Under the pieces are notes generated by a model that did not search any database, was not told the DNA's origin, and was given only the letters and a program-made list of their open reading frames with translations. The position numbers were made by a program, and so were the translations under genes. Shown here piece after piece: positions 1 through 8,300 of a DNA stretch of 64,000 bases. The stretch spans positions 62,001 through 126,000 of the forward strand of contig NZ_ALAP01000030.1 of the NCBI RefSeq assembly GCF_000280905.1. The letters are read 5' to 3'. The first letter of the stretch is position 1. Every line of letters starts with the position of its first letter. Source of the stretch: Streptomyces sp. AA1529 (GTDB lineage: Bacteria; Actinomycetota; Actinomycetes; Streptomycetales; Streptomycetaceae).

Positions 1-740
1 TCGGCGGCTATCTGCGGTCCGCGGACAACCGCCGGCGGCGGGCGGTTCTCCGGGCCCGGCGGGAGCAGCGGTTGCAGCTGGCGCGGGTCCTGCACGACTC
101 CGTCGCCCACGAAGTGACCGGCATGGTGCTCGAAGTGCAGGCGGCGCAGGTCTCGGCCCACGAACCGGGGGAGAGCCGGGCGCTGCTGTCCCGGCTGGAG
201 GAGGCGGGGCTGCGGGCGCTCGACTCCATGGACCGCACCCTGCGGACCCTGCACAGCGCCGAGGAATCGCGCGAGGACGCGGCGGGCGAGGACCCCGCGC
301 AGCCCTCGACCCGGGTGCACGGTGTGGCGGATCTGCCCGAACTGGTCGGCAGGTTCGCCGAGTCCGGCGGGGTCAAAGCCGAACTGGACTTGGACGACGA
401 GGTCGCCGGGGCGCTGCCGCGAGAGATCGACGAGGCCGTGTACCTCCTGGTGCTGGAGGCGCTGACCAACGTCCGGCGTCATGCCGCCGCGGCCCGGGAC
501 GTCAGGGTGACCGTCGAGCGGGCGGGTGCCGAGCTGCGGGTCCGGGTCGTGAACGCCGGGGGCGGCAGCAGCAGGCCGCTGCTCCCGCTCCGCAAGGGCG
601 GCGGCACCGGGCTGGTCGGACTGGAGGACCGGTACCGGAGCCTGGGCGGGGCGCTGGAGGCGGGGCCGTGCGACGGAGGCTGGCGGGTGGCGGGGACGCT
701 GCCGCCGACCGCGCCGACGGCCTCCTCCGGGAACCGCTGA
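1..740 (+). CDS. Two-component sensor histidine kinase, C-terminal part (5' truncated)
   Basis: The reading frame is open from base 3, so the N-terminal sensor/membrane part lies outside the window. The visible ~245 residues hold a HisKA_3-type dimerisation/phosphoacceptor helix with LARVLHDSVAHEV, in which the His of LHDSVAHE is the expected autophosphorylation site. An HATPase domain follows, with an N-box (ALTNVRRHA) and a glycine-rich G-box (GTGLVGLEDRYRSLGG). This is the NarL/DesK class, which normally partners a LuxR-type response regulator; that gene must lie to the left. The kinase is followed by a palindrome and an ABC exporter, a common actinomycete pairing in which the kinase controls the transporter. 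The link to the biosynthetic cluster is inference only. Confidence 0.9.
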   Translation, partial: GGYLRSADNRRRRAVLRARREQRLQLARVLHDSVAHEVTGMVLEVQAAQVSAHEPGESRALLSRLEEAGLRALDSMDRTLRTLHSAEESREDAAGEDPAQPSTRVHGVADLPELVGRFAESGGVKAELDLDDEVAGALPREIDEAVYLLVLEALTNVRRHAAAARDVRVTVERAGAELRVRVVNAGGGSSRPLLPLRKGGGTGLVGLEDRYRSLGGALEAGPCDGGWRVAGTLPPTAPTASSGNR

Positions 741-772
741 CCGGGCACCCGCCCTCGCGCCGGGCACCGGAT

Positions 773-790
773 ATCTGCCGAACGGCAGAT
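773..790. promoter_or_regulatory. 18-bp inverted repeat, possible operator
   Basis: ATCTGCCGAACGGCAGAT is an 8-bp perfect dyad with a 2-nt centre, 32 bp after the kinase stop and about 60 bp before the next candidate start. The loop is too tight for a good hairpin and there is no T-run, so a dimeric regulator site is more likely than a terminator. It could serve the partner response regulator. Confidence 0.4.
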
Positions 791-850
791 GTCCGCCGCA
801 CTCGCGGCGATCACTCTGGATGCGGCCTGTCGAGCTTTCCGGAGGTACGT

Positions 851-1051
851 GTGTTCTTTGATGGATTGTCACGGAGTGTCGTGGCTGCCGGTGTCCTGTC
901 CTCGCCGACCGTTCTCCCCGGTTGCGCCGGGGCCGACGACGCGGCAGCCGAGGGGGAGACGTGCGCCTCCGGCTTCCGGGCCCAGGTGCCGAAGCCGGTG
1001 GCCGTGCTGCGCGGCGGCACGGCCACGAGGCCGACCGGCAGCGGGAAGTAG
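851..1051 (+). CDS. Possible small secreted protein or lipoprotein (66 aa)
   Basis: A GTG start sits five bases after a GGAGG at 841-845, and the frame stops nine bases before the ABC ATPase start. The product begins VFFDGLSRSVVAAGVL and continues SSPTVLPGCAGADD. A short hydrophobic stretch followed by LPGC looks like a weak lipobox, although Pro at -2 is unusual and the n-region has only one Arg. I do not recognise the family. It lies between the kinase and the ABC pair, where small accessory lipoproteins can occur. It could equally be a non-coding leader with a chance ORF. Confidence 0.35.
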   Translation: MFFDGLSRSVVAAGVLSSPTVLPGCAGADDAAAEGETCASGFRAQVPKPVAVLRGGTATRPTGSGK

Positions 1052-1059
1052 GGGGCGTC

Positions 1060-2004
1060 GTGCTGGAACTCGTCGACGTCACCAAGGTGTACCGAGGCGG
1101 CAAGCGGGCCGTGGACGCCGTGACCATGCGGCTGGAGACCGGGTTGCTGGGGCTGCTCGGCCCGAACGGCGCGGGCAAGTCGTCGCTGATGCGGATCGCC
1201 TCGACCGTGACCCGGCCGACCCGCGGAAGGGTGCTGTTCCACGGCACCGACGTGGTGGCCGGGCCCGGGGCGCTGCGCCGCTCCCTCGGCTACCTCCCGC
1301 AGGACTTCGGTGTGTACCCGAACCTCACCTCGCGGGAGTTCCTCTCGTATCTGGCCGCCGCCAAGGGGCTCTCGGCCCGCTCGGCCCGTGCCCGGATCGA
1401 CGAGCTGCTGCAACTGGTCAACCTCACCGAGGCGGTCCGGCGGCCCCTCGGCACGTACTCCGGCGGCATGCTGCGCCGGGTGGGCATCGCCCAGGCGCTG
1501 CTCGCCGACCCGGAGGTCGTCATCGTGGACGAGCCGACCGCCGGTCTCGACCCCGAGGAGCGTGTGCGGTTCCGGAACCTGCTGAGCGAACTCGCCGCGG
1601 ACCGGGTCGTCATGCTCTCCACCCACATCGTCTCCGACGTGGAGTCCGTGGCCTCCGACATCGCCGTGGTCGCCCACGGGCGGCTGCTGCGCCGCGGATC
1701 GCCGCAGGACCTGCTGGCAGCGGTCGAGGGACAGGTGTGGGAGGTCCTCGTCGACCCCGGGGACCTGCCGGACGTACAGCGGCGGCACCTCGTCAGCAGG
1801 CTGGTCCGCACCGCGGGCGGGGTCCGGGTCCGGCTGCTGGCGCAGGGCCGGCCGTCCGCCGGCGCCGAGCAGGTCACCCCCGACCTCGAGGACGCGTACC
1901 TGGCCGTCGTGCACCGGGCCGGGCAGCCGCACCCGCCGTCCGACCCCGACGCCGGGCAGCCGCACGCGCCGTCCGCCACCGACCGGTCCGCGGGGTGGCA
2001 GTGA
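1060..2004 (+). CDS. ABC transporter ATP-binding protein
   Basis: This 314-residue ABC ATPase would power the membrane protein encoded directly downstream. Visible motifs are Walker A GPNGAGKSS (Lys near 40), the signature YSGGMLRR (near 133), Walker B VVIVDEPTAGLD (Glu near 158) and a switch His in STHIVSD (near 189). The C-terminal ~80 residues are an exporter-type extension. The GTG at 1060 is chosen because ELVDVTKVYRGG, the standard first strand, begins immediately after it and a GGAAGTAGGGGG tract precedes it; a longer in-frame Arg/Gly-rich N-terminus looks non-coding. The gene overlaps the permease gene (stop TGA 2002-2004, ATG 2004), implying translational coupling. Substrate is unknown; export of the cluster product is possible but not shown. 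Confidence 0.93.
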   Translation: MLELVDVTKVYRGGKRAVDAVTMRLETGLLGLLGPNGAGKSSLMRIASTVTRPTRGRVLFHGTDVVAGPGALRRSLGYLPQDFGVYPNLTSREFLSYLAAAKGLSARSARARIDELLQLVNLTEAVRRPLGTYSGGMLRRVGIAQALLADPEVVIVDEPTAGLDPEERVRFRNLLSELAADRVVMLSTHIVSDVESVASDIAVVAHGRLLRRGSPQDLLAAVEGQVWEVLVDPGDLPDVQRRHLVSRLVRTAGGVRVRLLAQGRPSAGAEQVTPDLEDAYLAVVHRAGQPHPPSDPDAGQPHAPSATDRSAGWQ

Positions 2005-3659
2005 TGCCGGGGACCGTTGTCGGGCTCGCCGTCGGCGACTTCCGCGACCGGGTGCGTCGGCCCGCCTACGCCGTCGTGCTGATCGCGGCCGTGGGGCTGG
2101 GCTATCTCGCCACCCCGGCCCCTGAGTCCGAATGGGTGGTCATGCAGGTGGGCGACTACCGGGGCACCTACAACAGCGCGTACACCGGCATGGTCGTCGC
2201 GCTGGCCGCCACCGTCTGGCTCCCGCTGGGCGGGTTCTACGTCGTGCGCAACGCGCTCGCGCGCGACGAGGCCACCGGAGTGGGCCGCCTCCTGGCGACG
2301 ACGCCGCTGCGGACCTGGACCTACCTGGTCGCCAAGTTCCTCAGCAGCGTGCTGGTGCTGGCCTCCATGCTGGGTGTCCTGGCGGTCACCGCGCTGGTCA
2401 TGCAGTGGGCGCGCGGGGAGACCATGGCGGTCGACCCGGTGCGGCTGCTGAGCCCCTTCGTGTACATCGCGTTGCCGCTGATGGCGTGCACCGCGGCCGC
2501 GGCGCTGCTGTTCGAGACGATCCCGCTGCTGCGGGCGGGCCTCGGCAACGTCCTGTGGTTCTTCGTCTGGACCGTCCTCGTGCTCGCCGGCCAGTCCCCC
2601 GAGGCGCCGCTCGGCGGCATCGGCGTGCACGGCGTCGTCCAGTCGCTGGGCGCGGGTCTGGCCGAGCAGGGCGTCGACCCCGGCACGGCCGGCGAGTTCA
2701 GTCTCGGGCTGACGCAGATCCAGGAGCCGTTGAAAACCTTCGACTGGCAGGGCTTCGATCCGGACCCCGCCTTCCTGCTCGGCCGCTGCGCGCTGGTCGC
2801 GCTCGCCCTGGGCCTCGCGCTGCTGCCCGCACTCTGGTTCCCCCGGTTCGACCCGGCCCGGGGGCGCGGAACCCGGGCCGCGGCCCCGGGCCTGCTCCCG
2901 CGGTCGGCGGGCACCGGGCACGGCGGTGCCGTGCCCGTGGGAGCCGGCGCCCCTGCCGGTTCCGCCGCGGGTGTCCGGGACGCCGACCTTGCGGTGGCGC
3001 GGCCGGCCGCGTTCGCGCATCCGCCGCGCACCTCCGTGACATCCGGCAGTCCCGCGCTGCGCCTGCTGGTGGGGGAGGTGCGGATCCTCCTCCAGGGCAC
3101 TCCGCTGTGGTGGTGGGCGGGAGTTCTCGTCCTCGTCGTCGTCTCGCAGTCGGTCACGCCCGCGACCGGTGTCACCCGCATTCTGCTGCCCGCGGCCTGG
3201 ATCTGGCCGGTGCTCATCTGGTCCCGGCTGGGCACCCAGCGCCATGAGCACGGCGTCGAGGCCCTGCTGGGCGCCTACCCCGCGGTGCGCGGCAGGACGG
3301 CGGCGGAGTGGGATGCCGGGTTCCTGCTCACGGCCGCGGCCGGCCTCGGACCGGCGCTCCGCATGGTCACCGGAGCCGACACCCAGGGCCTGGTCCACTG
3401 GTTCCTCGGGGCGTTGTTCATCCCGTCCCTCGCGCTGCTCCTCGGCACGCTCAGCCGGACGCACCGCCTCTTCCAGTTCACCTACCTACCCCTCTGGTAC
3501 GGCACGGTCAACGGCCTCGCGGCGGTCGACTTCATGGGCGCGATCCGGGGTGCGGACGGCAGTCCGGCCGGTCCGCCGCCGGTGTTCCTGGCGGTGGCCG
3601 TGGTCATGATGCTCTCGGTCGTCTTCCTGTCGGGCGCCGCCCGCCGGGCGACGTCGTGA
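2004..3659 (+). CDS. ABC transporter permease, large membrane protein
   Basis: A 551-residue integral membrane protein coupled by an ATGA overlap to the ABC ATPase. It shows multiple hydrophobic segments: AYAVVLIAAVGLGYL near the N-terminus, then stretches around YTGMVVALAATVWLPLGGFYVV, SSVLVLASMLGVLAVTALV, VYIALPLMACTAAAALLF and NVLWFFVWTVLVLA. A hydrophilic, Gly/Arg-rich section near residues 285-350 is followed by further helices (WWWAGVLVLVVVSQ, PSLALLLGTL, VFLAVAVVMMLSVVFL). This two-block arrangement fits ABC-2-like permeases of unassigned substrate. A GTG at 2001 is an equally in-frame start one codon earlier. Cluster self-resistance or product export is an inference from position only. 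Confidence 0.85.
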   Translation: MPGTVVGLAVGDFRDRVRRPAYAVVLIAAVGLGYLATPAPESEWVVMQVGDYRGTYNSAYTGMVVALAATVWLPLGGFYVVRNALARDEATGVGRLLATTPLRTWTYLVAKFLSSVLVLASMLGVLAVTALVMQWARGETMAVDPVRLLSPFVYIALPLMACTAAAALLFETIPLLRAGLGNVLWFFVWTVLVLAGQSPEAPLGGIGVHGVVQSLGAGLAEQGVDPGTAGEFSLGLTQIQEPLKTFDWQGFDPDPAFLLGRCALVALALGLALLPALWFPRFDPARGRGTRAAAPGLLPRSAGTGHGGAVPVGAGAPAGSAAGVRDADLAVARPAAFAHPPRTSVTSGSPALRLLVGEVRILLQGTPLWWWAGVLVLVVVSQSVTPATGVTRILLPAAWIWPVLIWSRLGTQRHEHGVEALLGAYPAVRGRTAAEWDAGFLLTAAAGLGPALRMVTGADTQGLVHWFLGALFIPSLALLLGTLSRTHRLFQFTYLPLWYGTVNGLAAVDFMGAIRGADGSPAGPPPVFLAVAVVMMLSVVFLSGAARRATS

Positions 3660-3919
3660 CCGTACGGCGCGGTGAGCCGGTCCGGGCCGGCAGGTCCCCG
3701 CGCGGGCAGCCGGCGGGGAAGGTCCTCCGGACGGCGTCCGGCGTCCTCGGCGCCCCCTCGACGCGCCCCGGCAGCGCCCCTCGACAATGCGTCCGGACAA
3801 CGGCTACGGGGCAGAATCGGGCCGGGGCGGCAGACGATCCCAGGCGGCACGTCGCGATTCAGGAGAGTCCGGTTCCGGGGAATCCCAGGAAAGAACTGCT
3901 CACGCTCGTCGAGGCCTTC

Positions 3920-4135
3920 ATGGCGGGCGAGGACCGGTCGACGGCGTTGCTCGGCAGGGTCGAGGAGATCCTGGTCGCGCACTTCCCCGACTCGCCCGCC
4001 TTCGAGGAACCGGCCGAGCCGCTGTCGCTCTTCCGCCCCGGCGCCGGGCCGCCCTGCTACAGCGTCCGGGACATGTGTGCGGCACTTCAGAGTGCGGTAT
4101 ACGGGCCGAATCCCATGGAAGGGATAAAAATGTAG
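3920..4135 (+). CDS. Small hypothetical protein (~71 aa)
   Basis: The frame ending at 4135 is protein-like: MAGEDRSTALLGRVEEILVAHF, then PDSPAFEEPAEPLSLFRPGAG, ending GPNPMEGIKM. It has regular G/C third positions, alternating acidic and hydrophobic helices and a defined end. The start is uncertain: ATG 3920 is the first ATG, but an in-frame CTG at 3896 is preceded by AGGAAAG, and the protein-like sequence (KELLTLVEAF) begins before the ATG. It resembles in style short acidic actinomycete proteins of unknown function, with no catalytic motif. It lies between the transporter and the cluster leader with no clear operon partner. Confidence 0.5.
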   Translation: MAGEDRSTALLGRVEEILVAHFPDSPAFEEPAEPLSLFRPGAGPPCYSVRDMCAALQSAVYGPNPMEGIKM

Positions 4136-4699
4136 TCCGGTGCGGATATCGAATTCCGGCGCGGCTCTCTTCCGGCGAATCCATGACGAGGTCGTTCGTG
4201 AATGTGTGGGGAAGCGCCTGCCGATGCCGGGAAGTGCTGCTTCGGGGGCGGGGCCGGCGGATCGGGGGCAGCTCGGACCTGTCGGGGAGGTGCGGGCCCG
4301 GCGTGGAGCGAACCGCCGCGCCCCAAGGCGGACGGGGTTGCGGGGCACCGGATATGAGGTGCCGTCAGGGAGGCGAGGCGGGCCGAGTGGCGACGATCCG
4401 GGCTGCGACTGCCGGGAGTTGAGGGCGGGGGAGGCGTGTGGAGTGCGCGGGTGTCGGTCCCTGCCGGGCGTCCGCGGGTGCCGAAAACCTCTCGTGTGTA
4501 CGGCGGTTGAGGCGTATCCGACGCCGGTCCGCGCTGGTGCGGAGTGCCCGCGGGGCGCGTCGGCGACGGGCGCCGGGGGCGCTCCCCCGGTGGTGCGGGC
4601 GCCTGGTGCGGGCGCCCGCGTGCGCGGCAACGTCGCAGCTCAAGACCGACTCGGGAAGAATATTACTATCCAGTTACCTACTTGACCGGATCACATCCT
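4136..4699. other. Intergenic region, no gene supported
   Basis: No frame on either strand has convincing codon pattern or a ribosome site. The last ~50 bases (about 4655-4700) form a markedly AT-rich island (GAATATTACTATCC and neighbours) just before the leader described next, which is unusual in this DNA and suggests a melting or regulator-binding region. Confidence 0.6.
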
Positions 4700-4945
4700 T
4701 TGGGTCATTGCCTTCCGCTGGGGGCGTCCGATAGTGTGATCTGTGATCACGGGGGTGACGGGGTAGTTTGAGCTGTCCCCTCGTGTATCTGCGGCCGTGA
4801 AATTCGCGGTCGATCACAACGGGGGCACAAAAATGTAGGTATTTACGGGTGCGGCGCTATGCCCCCCGATCTCGACGGCATATTGCTGTCTTCTTCCAGT
4901 TGCAGAGCTCACTGACGCTCTTCGGTCTCGCGGGATTCCATGGTG
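4700..4945 (+). promoter_or_regulatory. Promoter and conserved leader, copy 1 (upstream of the NRPS genes)
   Basis: TTGCCT (4708-4713) and GATAGT (4730-4735), 16 bp apart, form a plausible vegetative-type promoter. The block matches copy 2 at 23570: CATTGCCTTCCGC, GG-GGCGTCCGATAG, then GTGGCCGTG/GCGGCCGTG, ACGGGGG and ACGGGTGC in the same order. GCGGGATTCC lies 222 bp (here, 4930-4939) and 223 bp (copy 2) after the first T of the -35. ACGGGGG begins 89 bp after the first base of the -10, against 92 in copy 2 and 91 in copy 3. Such conservation outside coding sequence indicates shared control of the main transcripts. Transcription start and regulator are not determined. Confidence 0.6.
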
Positions 4946-5093
4946 CCGTGAAAGGGCCACCGCTCTTCGTGTGTTTCGTCCTGCGATGCGCCGTCGTCTT
5001 CGAATCCGTATTTCTTCCTGGCCGGAATTCCCTTCGTCGCGGAGCCGGTCCGGGCTTCATTGCCGGCTCGACGCTGTTCTGGAACGGATACCG

Positions 5094-5390
5094 ATGGCAG
5101 ATCTGTCGACGTCCACCGAGACCCTCTCCGAGCCCTTCACCGGGTCCCCTGCCGGGAAGCCGGCCCCCGCTGCGCCCTCCCGTGCCCTGCCCGGCACCGG
5201 GCAGCCGGACCTTCCGCACGCCCCGGCGCCGGCCCGTCCGGGACTTCGCCGCGCCTTACCGCCGCGGTCCGCACATCCGCCCGCGGCGGGGACCGGATCC
5301 GCAGTCGCAGTCGGCACCATCCGTCCAGGCCGCGCGAGCCGTGGCCGCACCGGAGCGTGCCGCGTTCCGGTGCGCCGAAAGCAGAGGTGA
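5094..5390 (+). CDS. Possible small Ala/Pro-rich protein or displaced NRPS N-terminus (98 aa)
   Basis: ATG 5094 sits in ACGGATACCGATG, the same 13-mer that surrounds the PKS3 start at 63305. The product starts MADLSTSTETLSEPFTGSP, becomes Ala/Pro/Arg-rich like an interdomain linker and stops at 5388-5390, four bases before the NRPS ATG. It could be a small coupled protein, or the original N-terminal extension of the NRPS separated from it by a frameshift (the two frames differ by one). Composition alone does not settle this. Confidence 0.35.
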   Translation: MADLSTSTETLSEPFTGSPAGKPAPAAPSRALPGTGQPDLPHAPAPARPGLRRALPPRSAHPPAAGTGSAVAVGTIRPGRASRGRTGACRVPVRRKQR

Positions 5391-5394
5391 ATAC

Positions 5395-8300
5395 ATGGAC
5401 GTCGCTGTCATCGGCCTCACCGGGCGCTATCCGCGGTCGGAGGACCTGGACTCCTTCTGGGAGCACCTGAGGAACGGGCGGGACTGCGTCACCGAGCCGC
5501 CTGCCGACCGGTGGCAGGAGGGCCGGCCGACGGGAGCCTGGGGCGGATTCGTCGACGGGATCGACAGGTTCGATCCGGCGCTGTTCGACATATCCCCCCG
5601 CGAGGCCGCGCTGATGGATCCGCAGCAGCGACTGTTCCTGGAGACGGTGTGGGAACTGCTGGAGGGCTGCGGCGTCACCCAGGAGAGCATCGAGGAACAG
5701 TACGAGCGCCGCGTCGGGGTCTATGTGGGCGCCGCCTACCAGTTGTACCGGGCGGACGCTTCCGCGGACCCGGTGAGCGCGGCCCTCACCTCGACGGCCT
5801 CGTACAACCTCATCGCCAACCGCGTCTCCCATTTCTTCGGGCTGGAGGGGCCGAGTCTGGCGGTGGACAGCATGTGCACCTCCTCGGCCATGGCCGTCCA
5901 CCTGGCCTGCGCCGATCTGCTGCGCGGGGAGAGCGGACTGGCCATCGCCGGCGGGGTGAACCTGGCCACCCACCCGGACAAGTTCCTCGGGCTGTCCGAG
6001 ATGGGACTGCTGGGCAGCCATCCGGGCAGCCGCAGCTTCCGGGACGGCGACGGCTACCTGCCCGCGGAAGCGGTCGGTGCCCTGCTGCTCAAGCCGCTGG
6101 ACGCCGCGCTGCGGGACGGCGACACCGTGCACGCCGTCGTCAAGGGCACCGCCTCGCTGCACAGCGGCCGCGTCGGCGGCTTCCTGACCCCCAGCCGCCG
6201 GGCCCAGGTGACGGTCATGAACCGGGCGCTGGAGCGGGCAGGCGCCGAGCCGGAGTCGATCGGGTACGTCGAATCGGCGGCGAACGGCGCCGCGATGTCC
6301 GACGAGATCGAGATGAGCGCGCTGCGGGAGGTGTTCGCAGGGGTTCCCGAGCCACTGCCGGTCGGCTCGGTGAAGTCGAACGTCGGACACCCGGAGGCGG
6401 CCTCGGGTGTCGCGCAGCTCACCAAGGTCGCGCTGCAACTGCGGCACGGGGAACTGGCACCGCTCGCCGCGACCGGCGAACCCAACCCCGACCTCGCGCT
6501 GGACCGGGGCCCCCTGGCCCTCTGCGAAGAGCTGACCCCGTGGCCGGAGCGCCGGGACGCGCAGGGCCGCCGCGTCGCACGACGCGCGCTGATCAACTCC
6601 GTCGCGGCCGGCGGCAGCCACGTCAGCCTCGTGGTCGAGGCACCGCCGCAGAGCGTGGCGGAGGCGCCGGACACGACGGCGGCGGGACCGCAGTTGGTGG
6701 TGGTGTCCGCGCGGGACCGGGCACGGCTGCGCGGCGCGGTACGGCGGCTGGAGGAGTACCTCGGGAGCAGCGGCACCGCGGCGGACCTGGCGGATGTGGC
6801 GTACACCCTCCAGGTGGGCCGGGAGCCGATGCCCGAGCGGTTCGCGGTGGTGGCCGACGGCGTCGAGGAGCTGCGCGGCGCCCTGGCCGGCTATCTGGCG
6901 GCCCCCGACGGCTCCGGAAGCCCGGACACCGCCCCCGTGTACACGGGCAGCGCCGCGGACGGCGGGGCGGGCCCGCTGCTGACGATGCTCGACGGTGCGC
7001 CGGGTGCGGCGTTCCTCTCCGCGCTGGTCGCCGACGGAGACCTGGCGCGGATCGCCGAACTGTGGGTGAACGGTGCGCGGATCCCCTGGCGCAGGCTGCA
7101 CCCGCGAAGCCGGCGGCTGCTGTCCCTGCCGGGCACCGCCTTCGAACGCGGAAGCTACTGGCTCGGCAGCACGGGGGCGACGGCACACACCGGGCCGTCC
7201 TCGGCCTCGGCGCCGGAGCCGGTCCGCCCGGACGCCCCGGAGCCCGCCGCGGCGGCGACCGTTCCCGGCCCGGCGGTTCCGGAGCCCGCGGCCGCGGGCC
7301 CGGGTACCGCCGCCTCCCTCCGCCGGGAACCGGAAGCAGCGGAACGGGCCGAGGGGACGGAAGGGCAGAAGACGGCGGAGAGGGAAGCCGTCGTCCTGGA
7401 GACCTGTGCCGAACTGCTCGGCTTCCGGCCCGAGGACCTCGGCCCCGCGGACAGCTTCCTGGCTCTCGGCGGCCACTCCCTGCTCGCGCACCGGTTCGCG
7501 GCACTGCTGCGGGACCGGGGCCTGCACTGCGACCCGCCCGGCATCCTGCGGGCCCGCTCGCTCGCCGCCATCGCCGAGGCCGCGGAGGCCGCCCCGGTCT
7601 CCACGACCTCCCCGGCCGCCCCCACCTCGCCGGCCGCCCAGGCCGCCCCGGCCGCCCCGGCCTCTCCCGCCTCCGCTGAGGCCTCCCGGACCACCGCCGA
7701 GGCCTCCCCGTCCGCCGCGCCTGTCGCCGCCCCACCGGAGACCGCTCGCGTCACGCCTGCCGCGTTCCCGCTGGTGTCCCTGACCGAGGAGGAACTGGCG
7801 GCCGTGGTCGACGCGGTGCCGGGCGGAGCGGCGAACCTCCAGGACGTGTACCCGCTGACTCCGATGCAGGAGGGCATGTTCTTCCACCACATCAAGGAGA
7901 GCGCGCACGACCCCTACGTCTCCTCGGGGCTGTTCTCCTTCGCGGACCGCGACTGCCTGGACCGGTTCGCCGATGCGCTGCGCGCGGTCGTGGCGCGGCA
8001 CGACGCGCTGCGCACCGTGCTCCTGGCGGACGGGCTGAGCGGCCCCGTGCAGGCCGTGCTGCGGCAGGTGGAGCTCACCGTGTCGGAGATCGAGCTCGGT
8101 GCGGGGAGCCCGGCCCGGGAGCAACTGGCCGAGCTGGTCCGCCGTGCTCCTCGCATGCGGCTCGACCGGGCGCCGCTGATCCGGCTGCGGCGCGGTCGGC
8201 ACCCCGGCACCGGGGTGTGGCACGCGATCCTCACGCTGCACCACACCATCCACGACGCCTCCTCGCTGGGCGTGCTGTTCAGCGAGATCGGCGCACACAT

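Noticed and set aside
789..2003. Upstream extension of the permease frame giving a 956-residue protein
   Set aside because: The extension overlaps the ABC ATPase in another frame and is Arg/Ala-rich; the membrane protein starts at the ATGA overlap.
3482..4630. 382-codon minus-strand frame opposite the permease end and the small gene
   Set aside because: Low-complexity Arg/Pro/Ala sequence, no ribosome site and no family resemblance.
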